64,000 bases of DNA from Limnoperna fortunei (GCA_944474755.1 OX104112.1:20610460-20674459), one strand, 5' to 3'; shown: positions 47,498 to 59,738, counted from the first letter of the stretch. Notes: a model not told the origin generated them from the letters alone. Numbers and translations are program-made.

Positions 47498-47613
47498 AAA
47501 TTTCTGAACAGGTTATACGATATAATATGGTTGAGGTCTAGCTGTTTACACCATTAGGCGTAAACAAACCCAAACCATATTACTAGTATGTCGTATAACC
47601 TGTTCAGAAATTT
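47498..47613. other. 116-bp fold-back with 23-bp perfect arms
   Basis: AAATTTCTGAACAGG + TTATACGA (47498-47520) is the exact reverse complement of 47591-47613. Inside, ataatatgg pairs with ccatattac in part, and a second small stem gtttac/gtaaac surrounds 'accattaggc'. The transcript would form a long hairpin. Confidence 0.85.
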
Positions 47614-48454
47614 CAAGTATTCCTTAAATATTGATTTTTTTTGTGGAAACAGTTTTGTGCCAAGATCAAATATTTTGAAAAATTAAAATGTAAATTTCTT
47701 TGATTTAAAAAGAGATATTTGAAAAAATTAAGCTGTTTTGAAATTGTCATGAATATTTTCAAGGGTCAAAACAAGAGTAAACAATACCACAGCCTTAAAT
47801 TACATTTATAGAGATTGTAATATAATTTCTGCATGAATTTATACTTACATGTAAGAAATAATACATGCATATATATCTGATGTATAAAAAAAATGGTGTT
47901 TTGTTTCATGTTTTATTTCCTAATACAAATGACTTAATTATAAATAATTGTTTATTGGAAAAAGAACTTGATAATATAATACATATGTATCCAACCAGAA
48001 TTAAAAAGAATGCATGTCTTTGATGGGAGTCATTGACTTATCTTTAAACACAGCAAAGATAAGGCTACAATTAAAAAAACTGTTTGTTTCCCCACTCCCC
48101 TACCCACATTTTTCAAGATGGGTAGGTACTAGTAGGTAGGTGTGTTTTATTTTTGGTAATTTTCTAATGCATATCTGTTCTGGCACAGCATGCGGGTTAT
48201 AATAAGCTTTGGGCAGTCAGTAACCACCATTGAATAGACTTCATACCCTCATGAAATGTTTAACACAAGTATTGAAAACAAAGTTTTTTTGAATACAAGA
48301 AATGTTTTAAACTGAACAGACACAAACATTTGACTAGAATAGACTCTTGTCTAACATGTCGAACATAACTACTAGTACCGGTATTTAAAGGCAATTAAGA
48401 TATATAACTGTCAAAAAACACAGGAAAATTGTATGAAACATGGGTACTAGTATC
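47614..48454. other. No recognised feature
   Basis: AT-rich spacer without supported features. Confidence 0.35.
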
Positions 48455-48715
48455 TGTGATAGGGTTGGATTCTTGTTGATGGGTACTCTTGATAGGGAGG
48501 GGATCCTGTTCACGGGTATATGAGATAGGGAGTGGGTCTTGGTGCTGTCTATGCATACCAGGAGGGGTCCTGTCCATCATGTCAATAGGTTCCTGTGATC
48601 GGGATTGGTCCTGGCTGCCCATGGTTATCTGTGATATGGAGGGTGTCCTGCCATAGGTACCTTTGATAGAGAGGGCATCATGTCCATGGTAACCTTTGAA
48701 AGGGAAGGGTGGCAG
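48455..48715. repeat. Degenerate GGGAGGG/TCCTG repeat
   Basis: Loosely repeated units carry 'gatagggaggg.atcctg' and 'ccatggtaacctttga'-like phrases every ~40-50 bp. A minus-strand frame crosses it (48395-48769) without recognisable domains. I read it as an old minisatellite. Confidence 0.45.
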
Positions 48716-48882
48716 TCCTAGTACAAAAAGGATAGCATGTTTGGTTAAGATATTTTTACAAGCATGCATTTAAAAACATAATTCTTGGGGTGTTGCAACA
48801 TCGAACAACTGTTCAAAACACTATCCCCTCTACCGCTGGCCAACAGTTTGACTGTTTCCAAATCACATTTGAAATAACTGTA

Positions 48883-49125
48883 TGTTTTTGTTTGTTTGAA
48901 GGAAACGCCAATTTCAACAATTTTTCAGCTATATCATGACACCCTACTGGGGGAGGAAGAGTACCAGGAGACAACCCTAACCTTTGGTAGGAAAACTGCA
49001 ATTCTTTATTGTCAATTAAGATTGGAGTCGAGTGAACCCTGAACGCAGTGAGACTAGAATCGGCAATCTCAGTGTTGACAGGCCACATGATAAATAATAG
49101 ACAAACTACCTTAACCAAGAGGCCC
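48883..49125 (-). mobile_element. Full-length SINE, minus strand
   Basis: Read on the minus strand it runs ggggcctcttggttaaggta (A-box side), tctagtctcactgcg, 'cactcgactccaatcttaattgac', ttcctaccaaaggtt, 'gtcatgatatagctgaaaaattg', and a (CAAA)n tail. It is clearly the same family as the copies at 396 and 14312. Confidence 0.8.
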
Positions 49126-50454
49126 CAAATAGTACTAAGAAGCATGTAGATTAATCATTACTTCAATGATGTACGGGGAAGACAGGATGGTCTTTGTTAA
49201 ACAACTTTTGTAAAAGAAAGGGCTTAGGCCTAAATTAATAGTCCGGTTCGAAGATGTTCGTCTTATAAGTCAGCGGCAATTTCTGGGTCGGTCAGGGAAT
49301 GGGGAAACAAACAACTTTTTAATTTAGGCCTAAGATATAAAAACTTTATTTTTAGTTTTCTGGAAGAAGAAAACTACATAAGGCCTGGACAGCTATTGAA
49401 CAGCTGAAAATAACAACAACTTTTGAAACTTAAATTCTGTGCAGGAACCACAAATTTTAATTTCTCCACCCATTGCGGCTGGGGTGAAGAATAGTGGAGA
49501 GACAGTTTCCTCCACAGTCACTTAACTCTCCTTGGTGGAGTCGCGGTTTTTTGTATTTGTATGTATTTCATAATAAATAAAGTGATGTCATGATACAACT
49601 AAAAACCAAAAATCAAGATAAACTAACTAATACATACATTGTATATGCTACAGAATTGGTTTTTACATCGATTTGTTACTTTAATTTACAAACCATATTC
49701 ATTTATATTTTGTACTTTAGCTTTCATTAAAACTCTTCTATTAAATAATACAAAAATGAATACATTGTATTTGTAAATTTCCTCATGTTTGTCTTTTTTT
49801 ATGGTTTTTAGTCATAACAAATTCAGGGAGATAATTACGTTTACATTATCAAAAGACATATGCACTAGTGTAAACAAACCACTTACGATAAATGACAAGC
49901 CATATTTAATTCATAAAACACGAGAAACAAATAAGAAACAAGAAGTCTTACTGGTATAATGATTTTCATTCACAAATTTAGAATGTTTATTTGATTCTGA
50001 CCTGATGTCAACATGTCTGTCTGTAGACCGACTTATACGAGGGTCAACAGCAAAATACCAGATTTTAAAGCCCAAAAAGATTCCCTGACTTATATGCGGA
50101 TAGTCTTTTTAGCGAGCATCTACGATGATAATTGACACTTCCTGACCATTTTTAATAACACAAGTAAGGGTACACAGGTAATGCTGTCATTTTATAACCA
50201 ATTAGTGTTAATTATGTTTTTAATTACAAGATATTTGACAGCCTGAGCTACAGTTCAAAAACGAACTCACAAGCTGAATTATATTTAAACAGTGTCAAAG
50301 CTGTCTGTTCTACTGTAAATAAATAACAGTATCTTTTTGGATTTTTATAAACATCGCAGAATCTCGGTATCAGCATGTCTACGGAAAAACAAAAAAAACT
50401 CCATCGGAAAAAGAAAATCTCATGCCAATAATGAAGGGGTGGACAAGGGGTACC
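49126..50454. other. No recognised feature
   Basis: AT-rich spacer. No supported gene, RNA or repeat. Confidence 0.35.
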
Positions 50455-50555
50455 TTTCTCCTTTCTCCCTCCCCTCAGCTCCTTTCTCCCTCCCCTCTAC
50501 TCCTTTCTCCCTCCCCTCGGCTCCTTTCTCCCTCCCCTCTTTACACTTCTCCCTC
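50455..50555 (+). repeat. 21-bp polypyrimidine minisatellite
   Basis: Unit tcctttctccctcccctc plus 3 variable bases, about 4.5 copies. The pyrimidine/purine strand bias could allow triplex DNA. A frame reads SAPFSLP repeats because 21 is a multiple of three. It is not a gene. Confidence 0.9.
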
Positions 50556-50796
50556 TTTAAAACCCTATAGCAATAGAAAAGATCACTAAAGTTTGACTCA
50601 AAACTGATATAAATTTGGGATATGAAGCATATACATGTAAACGACTTTTACAAACAAAGCATGACTCATGACACATTATCAAATGGATTTAATTGGTGTA
50701 TCGTACACTTTGGTAAAAAAAAATATGAGGAGCATAAACTGTGACCGGTATATTTATGAAATCATGACACTGAAACCTAATAGCAATCATACAGCC

Positions 50797-50945
50797 AGAC
50801 CTGTAGTCCACATAGACCCATAGTCCACCCAAACTTGTAGTCCACACAGATCTCTAGTCCATACAACCTATATAGTCCACACAGACCTATGGTCCATACA
50901 GACTTATTTTCCACATAGATTTATAATCCACTTACATTTCTTACC
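50797..50945 (+). repeat. ~17-20-bp degenerate repeat
   Basis: tagtccacacagacc-like units, about nine, decaying rightward (ttccacatagattt, aatccacttac). Confidence 0.75.
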
Positions 50946-51605
50946 AACACCCACAGTCCAGTCGGAACAGTATACTTTTTAAATAAATGTGTTGATTCCA
51001 GTAAATAAAGCTTGAGCTATTTTTAGAACTTGGATAAGATTCATGCCTTGTTGGTACATGTATATAATAAGGAAAAATTTATTATATTTCTGAGGTCAAT
51101 ATTTCACAATGAGACATGTCAGACTAGTTACCAAACGAATGAACACACACTGTAAACTCATTTATTGGCTTTTTATTCCATAAAAAAAAATTGTCCTAAC
51201 CCCAAGTGCCTGTGATGTACTAGTAAAAAAACTACATTATTAAGTTTTCCTCCTCAACATCCATTTGAAAAATGTGCCAAATTTTTTGATTGGGTAATGA
51301 TTTTCCATTTTCAATGATCAATAATTTAAAACTGATTAATGCATTTATTACAAATTTAATTTAGTGTTTTGTATTGACAGCAAATAATTATTTCAATTTA
51401 TGCATTTGTAAAACTTTGAATATCTTTAGGTTTTCAGAGCTAATACTTATAAACTAGTTTAATTAATAAATTGAATGTTAACATGTCACTGTCAAAGTTT
51501 TTAATAAACAATAATTGCTGTTTGGTGACCAATGTTTATATTTTCAGCATAATTTTATTAACCAAAAAGATATTCTACTGAAATTCTAACATATTTAATG
51601 CAATT
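50946..51605. other. No recognised feature
   Basis: AT-rich spacer. Confidence 0.35.
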
Positions 51606-52035
51606 GTAAATCCCCATATCATTGAGCATAAATATTAAAGTCCAACTTTTCCAAGCTAAAAAAAATGACAAGAGTCCAAATTTCCTAGCTAATATATTCC
51701 GTGCTAAAAAATATTAAAGTCCAATATTCTGCACATTTTCCAAGCTAAAAAATGACAAAGCCCAAATTTCAGAGCTACTTCCGTGCTGAAAAATATTAAA
51801 GTCCAACTTTACCTGCATTTTTCAAGCTAAAATAATGACAAAGTCCGAAATTCCAAGCTAATTCCATGTTGAAAAAAATTAAAGTCCAGTTTTCCGCACA
51901 TTTTCCAAGCTAAAGAAATGACAAATTCCAAATTTCCGAGCTAATTTTGCACTTTAAAATATCAAAGTCCAAAATTCCAAGCCTTTTCCGTGCAAAAATG
52001 CGGAATTCTGAGCAAAACTGTGCAGAATTCAGAGC
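51606..52035 (+). repeat. ~82-89-bp degenerate tandem repeat of two ~41-bp halves
   Basis: Units restart at aagctaaa (51653, 51742, 51824, 51907). Each has a half with 'aatgacaaagtccaaatttcc' and a half with 'ccgtgctgaaaaatattaaag'. The two halves are related, so the unit is an old dimer. Confidence 0.8.
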
Positions 52036-52602
52036 ACAGGTCAGAATCTCCAGCTACGGGTTATTAACAAAACTGAATAATAAATTTTGACCCCTGAAAA
52101 TTGTATTCGACTTGCTCAACTCAGCTGCAGGGGGTCATCATGACCCCTGGATTAGAAAAATTTCATAAACACTGACTATTAGACGAGGTTCTGGCAAGGT
52201 TACATTTAATATCCCTGATCAAAACAAATACCTCAACTTGTGTTACAAGTAGTTCCCAATTAAAGACTTCTTCATGTACTTACACAAGGGCTCAATTTTG
52301 GTATGCAAAGATTATTGAATATCATAAAGAATTTTGATAGGAGGATAGTGTATGGTGATCTTCATTTAGGTGACATCATTTTTTTATAAGCCTATCATAG
52401 ATGTGTCGTACAATACAGGAAAACGAGCAAGCAGTTGATGGGCTGGTAACGTCCACAGTCATGTCCACCATCTAAGTCAAACAGTTACAAGTTGTCTGAT
52501 CTTCATGAAACATGGGGAAAATGATTTTGGGCATAATATCTCGACTGACATTGACAACCAGCCAAATTGCTTCAGCCACTTCAGAGTTATGAAAAATGAA
52601 AT
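52036..52602. other. No recognised feature
   Basis: Could be the decayed remainder of the transposase to the right (minus strand), but no motif is readable. Confidence 0.3.
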
Positions 52603-53295
52603 TCAGTATTTCAAGACTCTTTTGGAGCCTTCTCCTGAGAGTCCCATGACTTTTGTCAACTGAACCTTTCTGCTGTCCAAATGATTTTTAATTTCATTAA
52701 AGATGTTAAGACCTGTTGCTCCATTTATTCTAACATCTGACAAAAACAATGGTAAGACTACCACATGAAGCCCCCAATTAAAAATATGCAATGCATTAGA
52801 CTTTCACAAGATACATGGAAATATCCCACGACTTGCACATGCCTTATTGGCAATGCATGACTGTGTCCACTGTGTGGTTCACTAGTGGCTGCCACCCAGT
52901 GCCAAATTCTTTTATTTTTGTTAGAAATAATGCATTTTTAGTGGGGGGTTCTAATGGAAGTCTTTCCGAAATGTTTTAGGATTGAGTGTCAGTGGTTGAA
53001 CAATTCGTGCATTAATGACCCACTTGTGACAAGTCGCAGTGTCCATACTTTCATCCCATAAAATTGTTACCACAGGTGACTTTTCTAAAGTGGTGTTGTT
53101 ATCATCAATAACTGAAGCAAGAGCTGAGCATAAGTCAGTTGCTGTTTTGTAACAAGTGTAATCTGTTTGCTCATTGACCTTCAGTTTGTCAATATATGGA
53201 GTGTTTAAATGTTTAAGAAATTTTATATGACTTGCGTATTTTGACAACAGCAGGCATTCTTGGGCCATCCAATAAACGGTTTGCATTGCCACCAT
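52603..53295 (-). pseudogene. Broken hAT-like (DUF4371-type) transposase
   Basis: On the minus strand 53295-52951 is one 114-codon frame. Its C-terminal half (SPVVTILWDESMDTATCHKW, then VINARIVQP) resembles the first catalytic-Asp region of hAT-derived transposases, usually seen as 'fDgStD' or 'DeStDia'. A second frame at 52791-52603 (GLNIFNEIKNHL, then LTKVMGLSGEGSKR) aligns with the following 'l..i.gl.sDGA..M' region but lacks its Asp. Stops and a frameshift separate the two, and the rest of the protein is missing. It could be a domesticated KIAA1586/ZNF862-like gene relic. The family call rests on remembered motifs. Confidence 0.5.
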
Positions 53296-53955
53296 GATGG
53301 CATTTTCTTATCGGTTTAAAATGCCTTAACAGCTTTTTGAAAGTTGAGATTTTCTTTTAGTGCTTTCAGAGCTCTTCAAATGATCATCTTCTTTCAAATA
53401 TCTGGTAAGCATACTAGTTTTAAAATTATTATACAGCCCTTTGTCAATTTATTGGTATATTTACTTGGTACTGGAAGTGTATTGCGGGACATACTAAAAT
53501 TAAAACTTAATTATTTTAGTAAATATTTAAATTACATTAGTCATAGTTTAATAGTTTTTAAATATAAGAACATGACAATAAACCCGGTAATTAAGGATCA
53601 TTTGATTGTTTTTATTTTAAGAGACTTAAAAATTAATAACATAATGACTAAAAAATGGGTACGTTCTCGAAATTATGCTCCTACTAGTAAATTTAGATTC
53701 TAATTATAATGGCATCCAAAAATGACAACGCTGTTGCGATCAACCTTAACGGAGTACATGTACTAAAAGAACCAGCTCAAATAAAATGTCAAAGTTCCTA
53801 TGTGATTTTGACATTCTGATGACGCTGGCCACGGTAGGCAGTCATCTAGTACGGCATTTCAGAAAAGTAAGGGTCCATGAAACACACTGTCACATTTTAA
53901 GCTCTGCAATTCCACGTCCCAGAAATATCTCCGTTTTTTATTCATTTTTTTTTTT
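53296..53955. other. No recognised feature
   Basis: An AT-rich open frame (53344-53703) has no recognisable domain and is likely chance. Confidence 0.35.
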
Positions 53956-54908
53956 ATACCCCCGCTCGACAGAGTCGGGGGTATATAGTGGTCCTCATGT
54001 CCGTCCGTCCGTCCGTCCGTCCGTCCGTCCGTCTGTCCGTCCGTCCGTCCGTCCGTCCGTTCGTCCGTCCACATTTGGTTTCCGGATGATAATTCAAAAA
54101 GTTTACATCCGATTTGAATGAAACTTTGGGATATTGTTATATATCAGGTTGGTAAGAAGCCTATCGATTTTGGGGGAAATCCGTCAAATTTCAAGGTCAC
54201 AGTCCACTAAAAACTTTAGAAATTTTAACAAAAAAGTTGTTTCCGGACAATAACTCAAAAAGTTTACATCCGATTTGAATGAAACTTTGGGATATTGTCA
54301 TATATCAGGTTGGTAAGAAGCCTATCGATTTTGGGGGAAATCCGTCAAATTTCAAGGTCACAGTCCACGAAAAACGTTACAAATTTTAACATAAAAGTTG
54401 TTTCCGGACAATAACTCAAAAAGTTTGCATCCGATTTGAATGAAACTTTGAGATATTGTTATATATCAGGTTGGTAAGAAGCCTATCGATTTTGGGGGAA
54501 ATCAGTCAAATTTCAAGGTCACAGTCCATGAAAAACGTTAGAAATTTTAACAAAAAAGTTGTTTCCGGACAATAACTCAAAAAGTTTACATCCGATTTGA
54601 ATGAAACTTTGGGATATTGTCATATATCAGGTTGGTAAGAAGCCTATCGATTTTGGGGGAAATCCGTCAAATTTCAAGGTCACAGTCCACGAAAAACGTT
54701 AGAAATTTTAACATAAAAGTTGTTTCCGGACAATAACTCAAAAAGTTTGCATCCGATTTGAATGAAACTTTGGGATATTGTTATATATCAGGTTGGTAAA
54801 AAGCCTTTTGATTTTGGGGGAAATCCATCAAATTTCAAGGTCGCAGTCCACAAAAAACGTTTTCACAAAAGCGGGGGTATCAGCGATCGCTAGATCGACT
54901 TTGTCTAG
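53956..54908 (+). mobile_element. Hairpin-ended Helitron-like/pearl-type element with 161-bp repeats
   Basis: The 5' end ATACCCCCGC...GTCGGGGGTAT forms a hairpin (53956-53984). A (CCGT)n microsatellite follows at 54001-54068. Next come five tandem copies of a 161-bp core (tccgga at 54081, 54242, 54403, 54564 and 54725). The 3' end carries gcgggggtat (54871-54880, inverted match of the 5' end), a gcgatcgc palindrome, a CTAGA/TCTAG stem, and ends CTAG|T, as Helitrons do. No protein is encoded. The order (inverted ends, microsatellite, ~160-bp core repeats) is that of bivalve pearl elements. Confidence 0.8.
54001..54068 (+). repeat. (CCGT)n microsatellite
   Basis: About 17 CCGT units with two T substitutions, inside the hairpin-ended element. 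Confidence 0.95.
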
Positions 54909-55499
54909 TTTATTTTTATTTTTTAATAGTCAGGGTTACATCACCACCTGACCAGGGTGTCTTGGGGTATCAAATTACAAACATGTTCATGTCGGTGACA
55001 AGACATCTCCCAAGTTTTAAGATTCTTCAAAAAGTAACAACATATTTTTAAACTTATTTATCATATTTACTGGATAAAGTATACTTTTACGTCAAAACAT
55101 ACAAACTCGTGGTAAATACTGTCAATATTGTGGCCCCAATAATCAAAATTTTACCATCTATAATCCACGCTAGAAATGTAATGGTTGAGGATATAATAAA
55201 ACATCAAAAGGCAAATATATTTCTTTCTATTGAAGAATAAAATTTAAAATTTTCATTTTTTTCCCCAAGATTCTTTTTAAGCAGACTTGACTTACCCCTG
55301 GATTGGTGTGTTGCTAGTTATAAACCGCTTTTGCCCTTGTGGTTTTTTTTAGGGGGGGTGTGTTGTTGTATTTCCCATGGTATTGTAATAATTAGTGTTT
55401 TTGACTTCCAGATTTGATAACCACTTATTTCTTCTCTTATTGCACTCATTCAATAATTATGAGCTGTTGGTGTGCACCTTATTGTGGGAATAAAGTTAC
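54909..55499. other. No recognised feature
   Basis: AT-rich spacer. Confidence 0.35.
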
Positions 55500-55960
55500 A
55501 GGCATAACAGTAGTAAATGTGTACCAGTAACAAGTTACCAGATTGTGTACCCTACATTAAGTACAGTACTGAATACTTCGTTGTGTTCTGATTTGGTAAA
55601 TAGTGGTTAGATGTGTACAATTTTTTAGCTGTAAGCTCCTGCATAAATTAAGTTTTAAAAAGTGGTAAAATTTTTCTCAGATCTTGCAAGATAAAATTGT
55701 GGTAATTTTTTAAACAATGTAGTATTTTTACATTCACTGCATTAGAAATTGCATGTAAAAGTGGGAGCGTATCAAAATGTTCTAACTAGCGAAAAAAGGA
55801 ATTGGTCACGGATATATATGGCATATATTTTTTAAATGGTAAATGAAAGTTTATTAATTTCCTAGTCCAGGTAAATGCTGATCAATGTTAGAAAGGTATG
55901 CAAATCACAGTAATGTTAGTGTTTTCGACTATAGCCAAAACATTTACTACTGTGCTACCT
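55500..55960. mobile_element. 461-bp terminal-inverted-repeat element, copy 1
   Basis: The left end AGGCATAACAGTAGTAAATG and the right end CATTTACTACTGTGCTACCT are imperfect inverted repeats over about 20 bp. The interior is non-coding. A second copy at 57203-57663 differs by one base that I can see (gagcgtatc against gagcgtctc). Confidence 0.75.
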
Positions 55961-57202
55961 ATATGTCAGATGATGTTTTGTGGATTTTTATTTCTGAGAG
56001 TACATCAAGGTTATTTTTTGCATAGATTGTGGTATATCTTGTTGAAACTAACTGAAGGCAGTACTCAAAAAGAAGGTATTGTCTAATGGACACTATAAAA
56101 ACTGCTAAGTCAGCACTTTTTGCATTTTTCTATATACACATATTAAAAAACCACACACAATCACAGTAAAGTGTTCTCCTGTCTTTATTCCATTTTAACT
56201 TCCTTTCTGTATGGTCATCTTAACTTTTCGCAATGAATTGGGCATATTCATGGGCATAAAATTAAATTTCGATAAAAAAAATTAGGCCAAAAATAAGGTA
56301 AATTTTAAAACGTACTGATCAGTTTGAACTTTGGATCCATTTCTCCCAAAGTTTTGATATGACAATTAAAACCTTTGGCTGAAAACTAGATTTTGTCCCC
56401 AATTGCTGAATGTAGGGCCACAATAAAGCAAATTAATAGGAACAAGTTCAAATTTTTTAAAAATTTTAGTCCAAAATAAGCAAAAATTAGCCAAAAATGG
56501 TAATGTATTGTCTATAAAAGTGATTATTGTGCACATGATTTAACAAAACCTGTTGAACAGATGGTTTGTAAAGGCATAATTAGGGTCAAAATATCCAACT
56601 TAAAAGAGAAAACAGATTTCCTTTACTTAAGTAGAATTTTTTGTGGAATTTAGTGTTATCAACAGCCTTTGAGTGAAATATTGGTACTTTTATTTCGCAC
56701 TAATTGAAGGTATAAAACAGGTTAAATTAAAATTTGTTCATTTATTTGTACTTCTTTAATTGGTTTCTTGTCTACAAGCACCATCTTGTTAATTTGAAGC
56801 CACTTTGAAACAATTTAGGGGTCAATATGGCATAGTTTAAAAGATGGAGTGGTCAGCTATTGAAAGCCACCCTATCTTAGTGGGCCAGCATATATTGGGC
56901 TGGCCAATAGTATAATATAAGGCTAGTGCATTTAAAATGCATCTGTTATAAAACTTTGATATTATTTTCTTGTTTAAAAGTGCAGGGGCAGTGACAGTAA
57001 AGCAAATTTTTATTCTGAAGATGTCTTCAAACACATGTTAGATACATATGCAATTTTTCTACTTGGGTAGGGCTAAAGAATAGAAGAATTTTTCAATAAC
57101 ACTTTGAAAACCAATATATCTTTTATTGATTTTTATTCAAATATGACCTATGTACTTGATGTAGAAATATTGGCTAAATTGGTTCTCTTGCAAACTTGGT
57201 AT
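55961..57202. other. Spacer between the two 461-bp elements
   Basis: AT-rich. Frame 56837-57034 (minus) and others have no recognised motif. Confidence 0.35.
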
Positions 57203-57663
57203 AGGCATAACAGTAGTAAATGTGTACCAGTAACAAGTTACCAGATTGTGTACCCTACATTAAGTACAGTACTGAATACTTCGTTGTGTTCTGATTTGGT
57301 AAATAGTGGTTAGATGTGTACAATTTTTTAGCTGTAAGCTCCTGCATAAATTAAGTTTTAAAAAGTGGTAAAATTTTTCTCAGATCTTGCAAGATAAAAT
57401 TGTGGTAATTTTTTAAACAATGTAGTATTTTTACATTCACTGCATTAGAAATTGCATGTAAAAGTGGGAGCGTCTCAAAATGTTCTAACTAGCGAAAAAA
57501 GGAATTGGTCACGGATATATATGGCATATATTTTTTAAATGGTAAATGAAAGTTTATTAATTTCCTAGTCCAGGTAAATGCTGATCAATGTTAGAAAGGT
57601 ATGCAAATCACAGTAATGTTAGTGTTTTCGACTATAGCCAAAACATTTACTACTGTGCTACCT
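57203..57663. mobile_element. 461-bp terminal-inverted-repeat element, copy 2
   Basis: Same length and ends as copy 1, 1703 bp away, in the same orientation. Flanks outside the ends differ from those of copy 1. No clean target duplication is visible at either copy. Confidence 0.75.
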
Positions 57664-58199
57664 ACAAGATGAAGTGGGGAGGTGTTGGCTGTTCTTTTAA
57701 AATCTCCATAAAGACAGAAATTTATCAAAACTTTTAGGAATTAATTTTTATGAACTGCTGAATGCCACATGATATTACATTTTCTTTAAAAAGGGAAGGG
57801 GATTTCTTTTGTTCATAATTCCTCACTGCTAGCATGGCTAGTACCTGTTGGAAGGAATTTTTGCGATCTATTGTTTGTGATCTATTGGTTTTCCCCCAGC
57901 TATTTATTCAACTCCCAAAGAATTGTTATTGGAAAATAATTGTTATCAACTGAAGGTGACAAGGGAGAGTCTCAGATTATGCCTTTGTTAGAATTAAACT
58001 CATCCATTTTATAGTTTTCGACTTTGGCCGATTTAATAATTTTTTTTTGTCAACTGTTGACTGTTTTCATATGATACAAACTAAAAAACATGTTAACAGA
58101 TTTTGTTGAGACATTGCACAGCTGTTTAGTACTTTAAAATTAAGATCAAGTTGAATTTTCAGCACAATCCCATTTGTAGTTAATGTGTTTGGCCAATTT
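57664..58199. other. No recognised feature
   Basis: AT-rich spacer. Confidence 0.35.
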
Positions 58200-58362
58200 A
58201 AAATCTTAATTGAATAGGATTGCCAGTTTTCCTCCCGATGTTCAAGGGTTTATTTTTCTCTATATTCCAGCTTCCTTCCCCAATAAAAACTTGATGCCAT
58301 GATATAGATGAAAAATTGCTGAAAAGGGGTGTTAAAATATTCAAACAAACAAATAAGCAAAC
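58200..58362 (+). mobile_element. SINE 3' half
   Basis: Starts at aatcttaattgaataggatt and continues with gccagttttcctccc, 'ttccttccccaataaaaac', 'gatgccatgatatagatg', and a (CAAA)n tail. The tRNA head is absent. Confidence 0.7.
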
Positions 58363-58927
58363 CAATTTAAAATCAATTTTATAGGTCCAGGGTCAAGGTA
58401 TAAGATCAGGTGAGGTGGACTGGTATCATGCTCAGCTGTTCTTGTAGGTTGGTGGTCTGTAATTCAATAAAATGTGTTCATGTACATGTAAATATAGTGT
58501 ATTCAAACAATGCAGTGTGGCAATGTATCATTTAATGTTCCTTTTTTTTTATTAAGGGTGGATTCTCTGCAATTGACTCCTCCATACCTGATAGAAGGAA
58601 ATAATATACACTTGTACTAATTCATTGTAAACTGCTGATGAGTATATGCTGGTTACTTTTCCATAAGAAAATGGAATAAAATTAAAAGAAGGAACGTGTA
58701 TTAGTTAGCGATAATCAAAAGGACATAATATAAGAATAGGCATTAAAAAGCATGGCTTCTCTTTACCGCAACTTGCCTGTATGTACTCCATGCTTAAAAT
58801 TTGTATTACAAAGTCTTAATGTGGTTATTTAACATATTTAAAAAAAATGTTTTTATTTGGACCAAAAATCCTTGTCATTTCATACAAAAGTGTACTTGGA
58901 TTTCATCCTGCTTGTTATTTTAATTCT
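58363..58927. other. No recognised feature
   Basis: AT-rich spacer. Confidence 0.35.
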
Positions 58928-58981
58928 ACCCTCCCTCCCCCCCACCCCCCCCCCCCCAAAAAAAAAAAAAAAAAAAAAAAA
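58928..58981. repeat. C-rich run followed by poly-A
   Basis: A C-rich stretch (58928-58957) is directly followed by an A run of about 24 bases. It may be a retroposed tail, but no element body is recognisable upstream. Confidence 0.85.
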
Positions 58982-59546
58982 AGAAAAACGAAAAATCTGA
59001 AAACAAAATGAAGGAAATTAAAAACCCAAATGTTAAAGTATGTCGAAAATTTTTTATTTAAGTATGAGGAAAAATTTATTTTGCAATGTGCAACCCCCCT
59101 CATCGAGTTTAAGGTTAACAAATTCAGATAAGCAACCATAATATTACATTTATACTAATGCAGATTTGTACAGTGTGCAGGTAGAATTGAAGACAAGAAA
59201 TTTAAATTGTATTGTGCACTAGTTGACATTTTCTGTTAAACTATTCAAACTGTCATCATTAATTTCAACAAAATTTCAAGACTTTATTGTTTTTAATGTT
59301 CCCAAACTATTATGAACTTCCATAATGTTCACTTTTCTCATCAGACTGGTACATGTACATTGTTGTATTTATAATTTATTTTTATTTACTTTCAATTAAT
59401 TTAGTGATTCTACTAGTATGTACATCTCCCTATCTTACAGAATGCCTAACGATTTGAGCACTTATTACTGTACAGCTGTAGTCCCCATCTTCTTTGGTTG
59501 GTTGTCTATACATCTGTAATAGCTGTAAATTTCTTCTTATTATGAA
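58982..59546. other. No recognised feature
   Basis: AT-rich spacer. Confidence 0.35.
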
Positions 59547-59738
59547 GGCCTAGGCAGCCAATGGCTAAGGTAATTACACATGTAGTTATCTGATTTTGAT
59601 CACATGAATGTAGTCTATTAGAGTGCTGGTTTGAGTATTATTGTGGGCAGGGCAGGCTCGACTTCAACCTTACTTGACAAGGATTGCCAGTTTACTGTTT
59701 TCATGAAACCCCATTCAAATACACAAAAACAATCAATT
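59547..59738 (+). mobile_element. SINE with internal deletion
   Basis: The head ggcctaggcagccaatggct (decayed A box) is followed by ggtttgagtattattgtggg, 'gggcaggctcgacttcaacc' and 'cttgacaaggattgccagttt'. The 3' core is missing before a short A-rich tail. Confidence 0.65.

Noticed and set aside
48395..48769. 124-codon minus-strand frame
   Set aside because: Covers a degenerate tandem repeat with no recognised domain. Kept only as a repeat.
50337..50570. Frame with SAPFSLP repeats resembling a low-complexity protein
   Set aside because: A 21-bp minisatellite is a multiple of three and stays open by chance; there is no signal or conserved flank.
53344..53703. 119-codon AT-rich frame as a gene
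   Set aside because: Low-complexity codon use, no recognised motif and no splice or promoter signal.
53786..54121. Frame with VRPSVRPSVRPS repeats
   Set aside because: It is the (CCGT)n microsatellite inside a transposable element.
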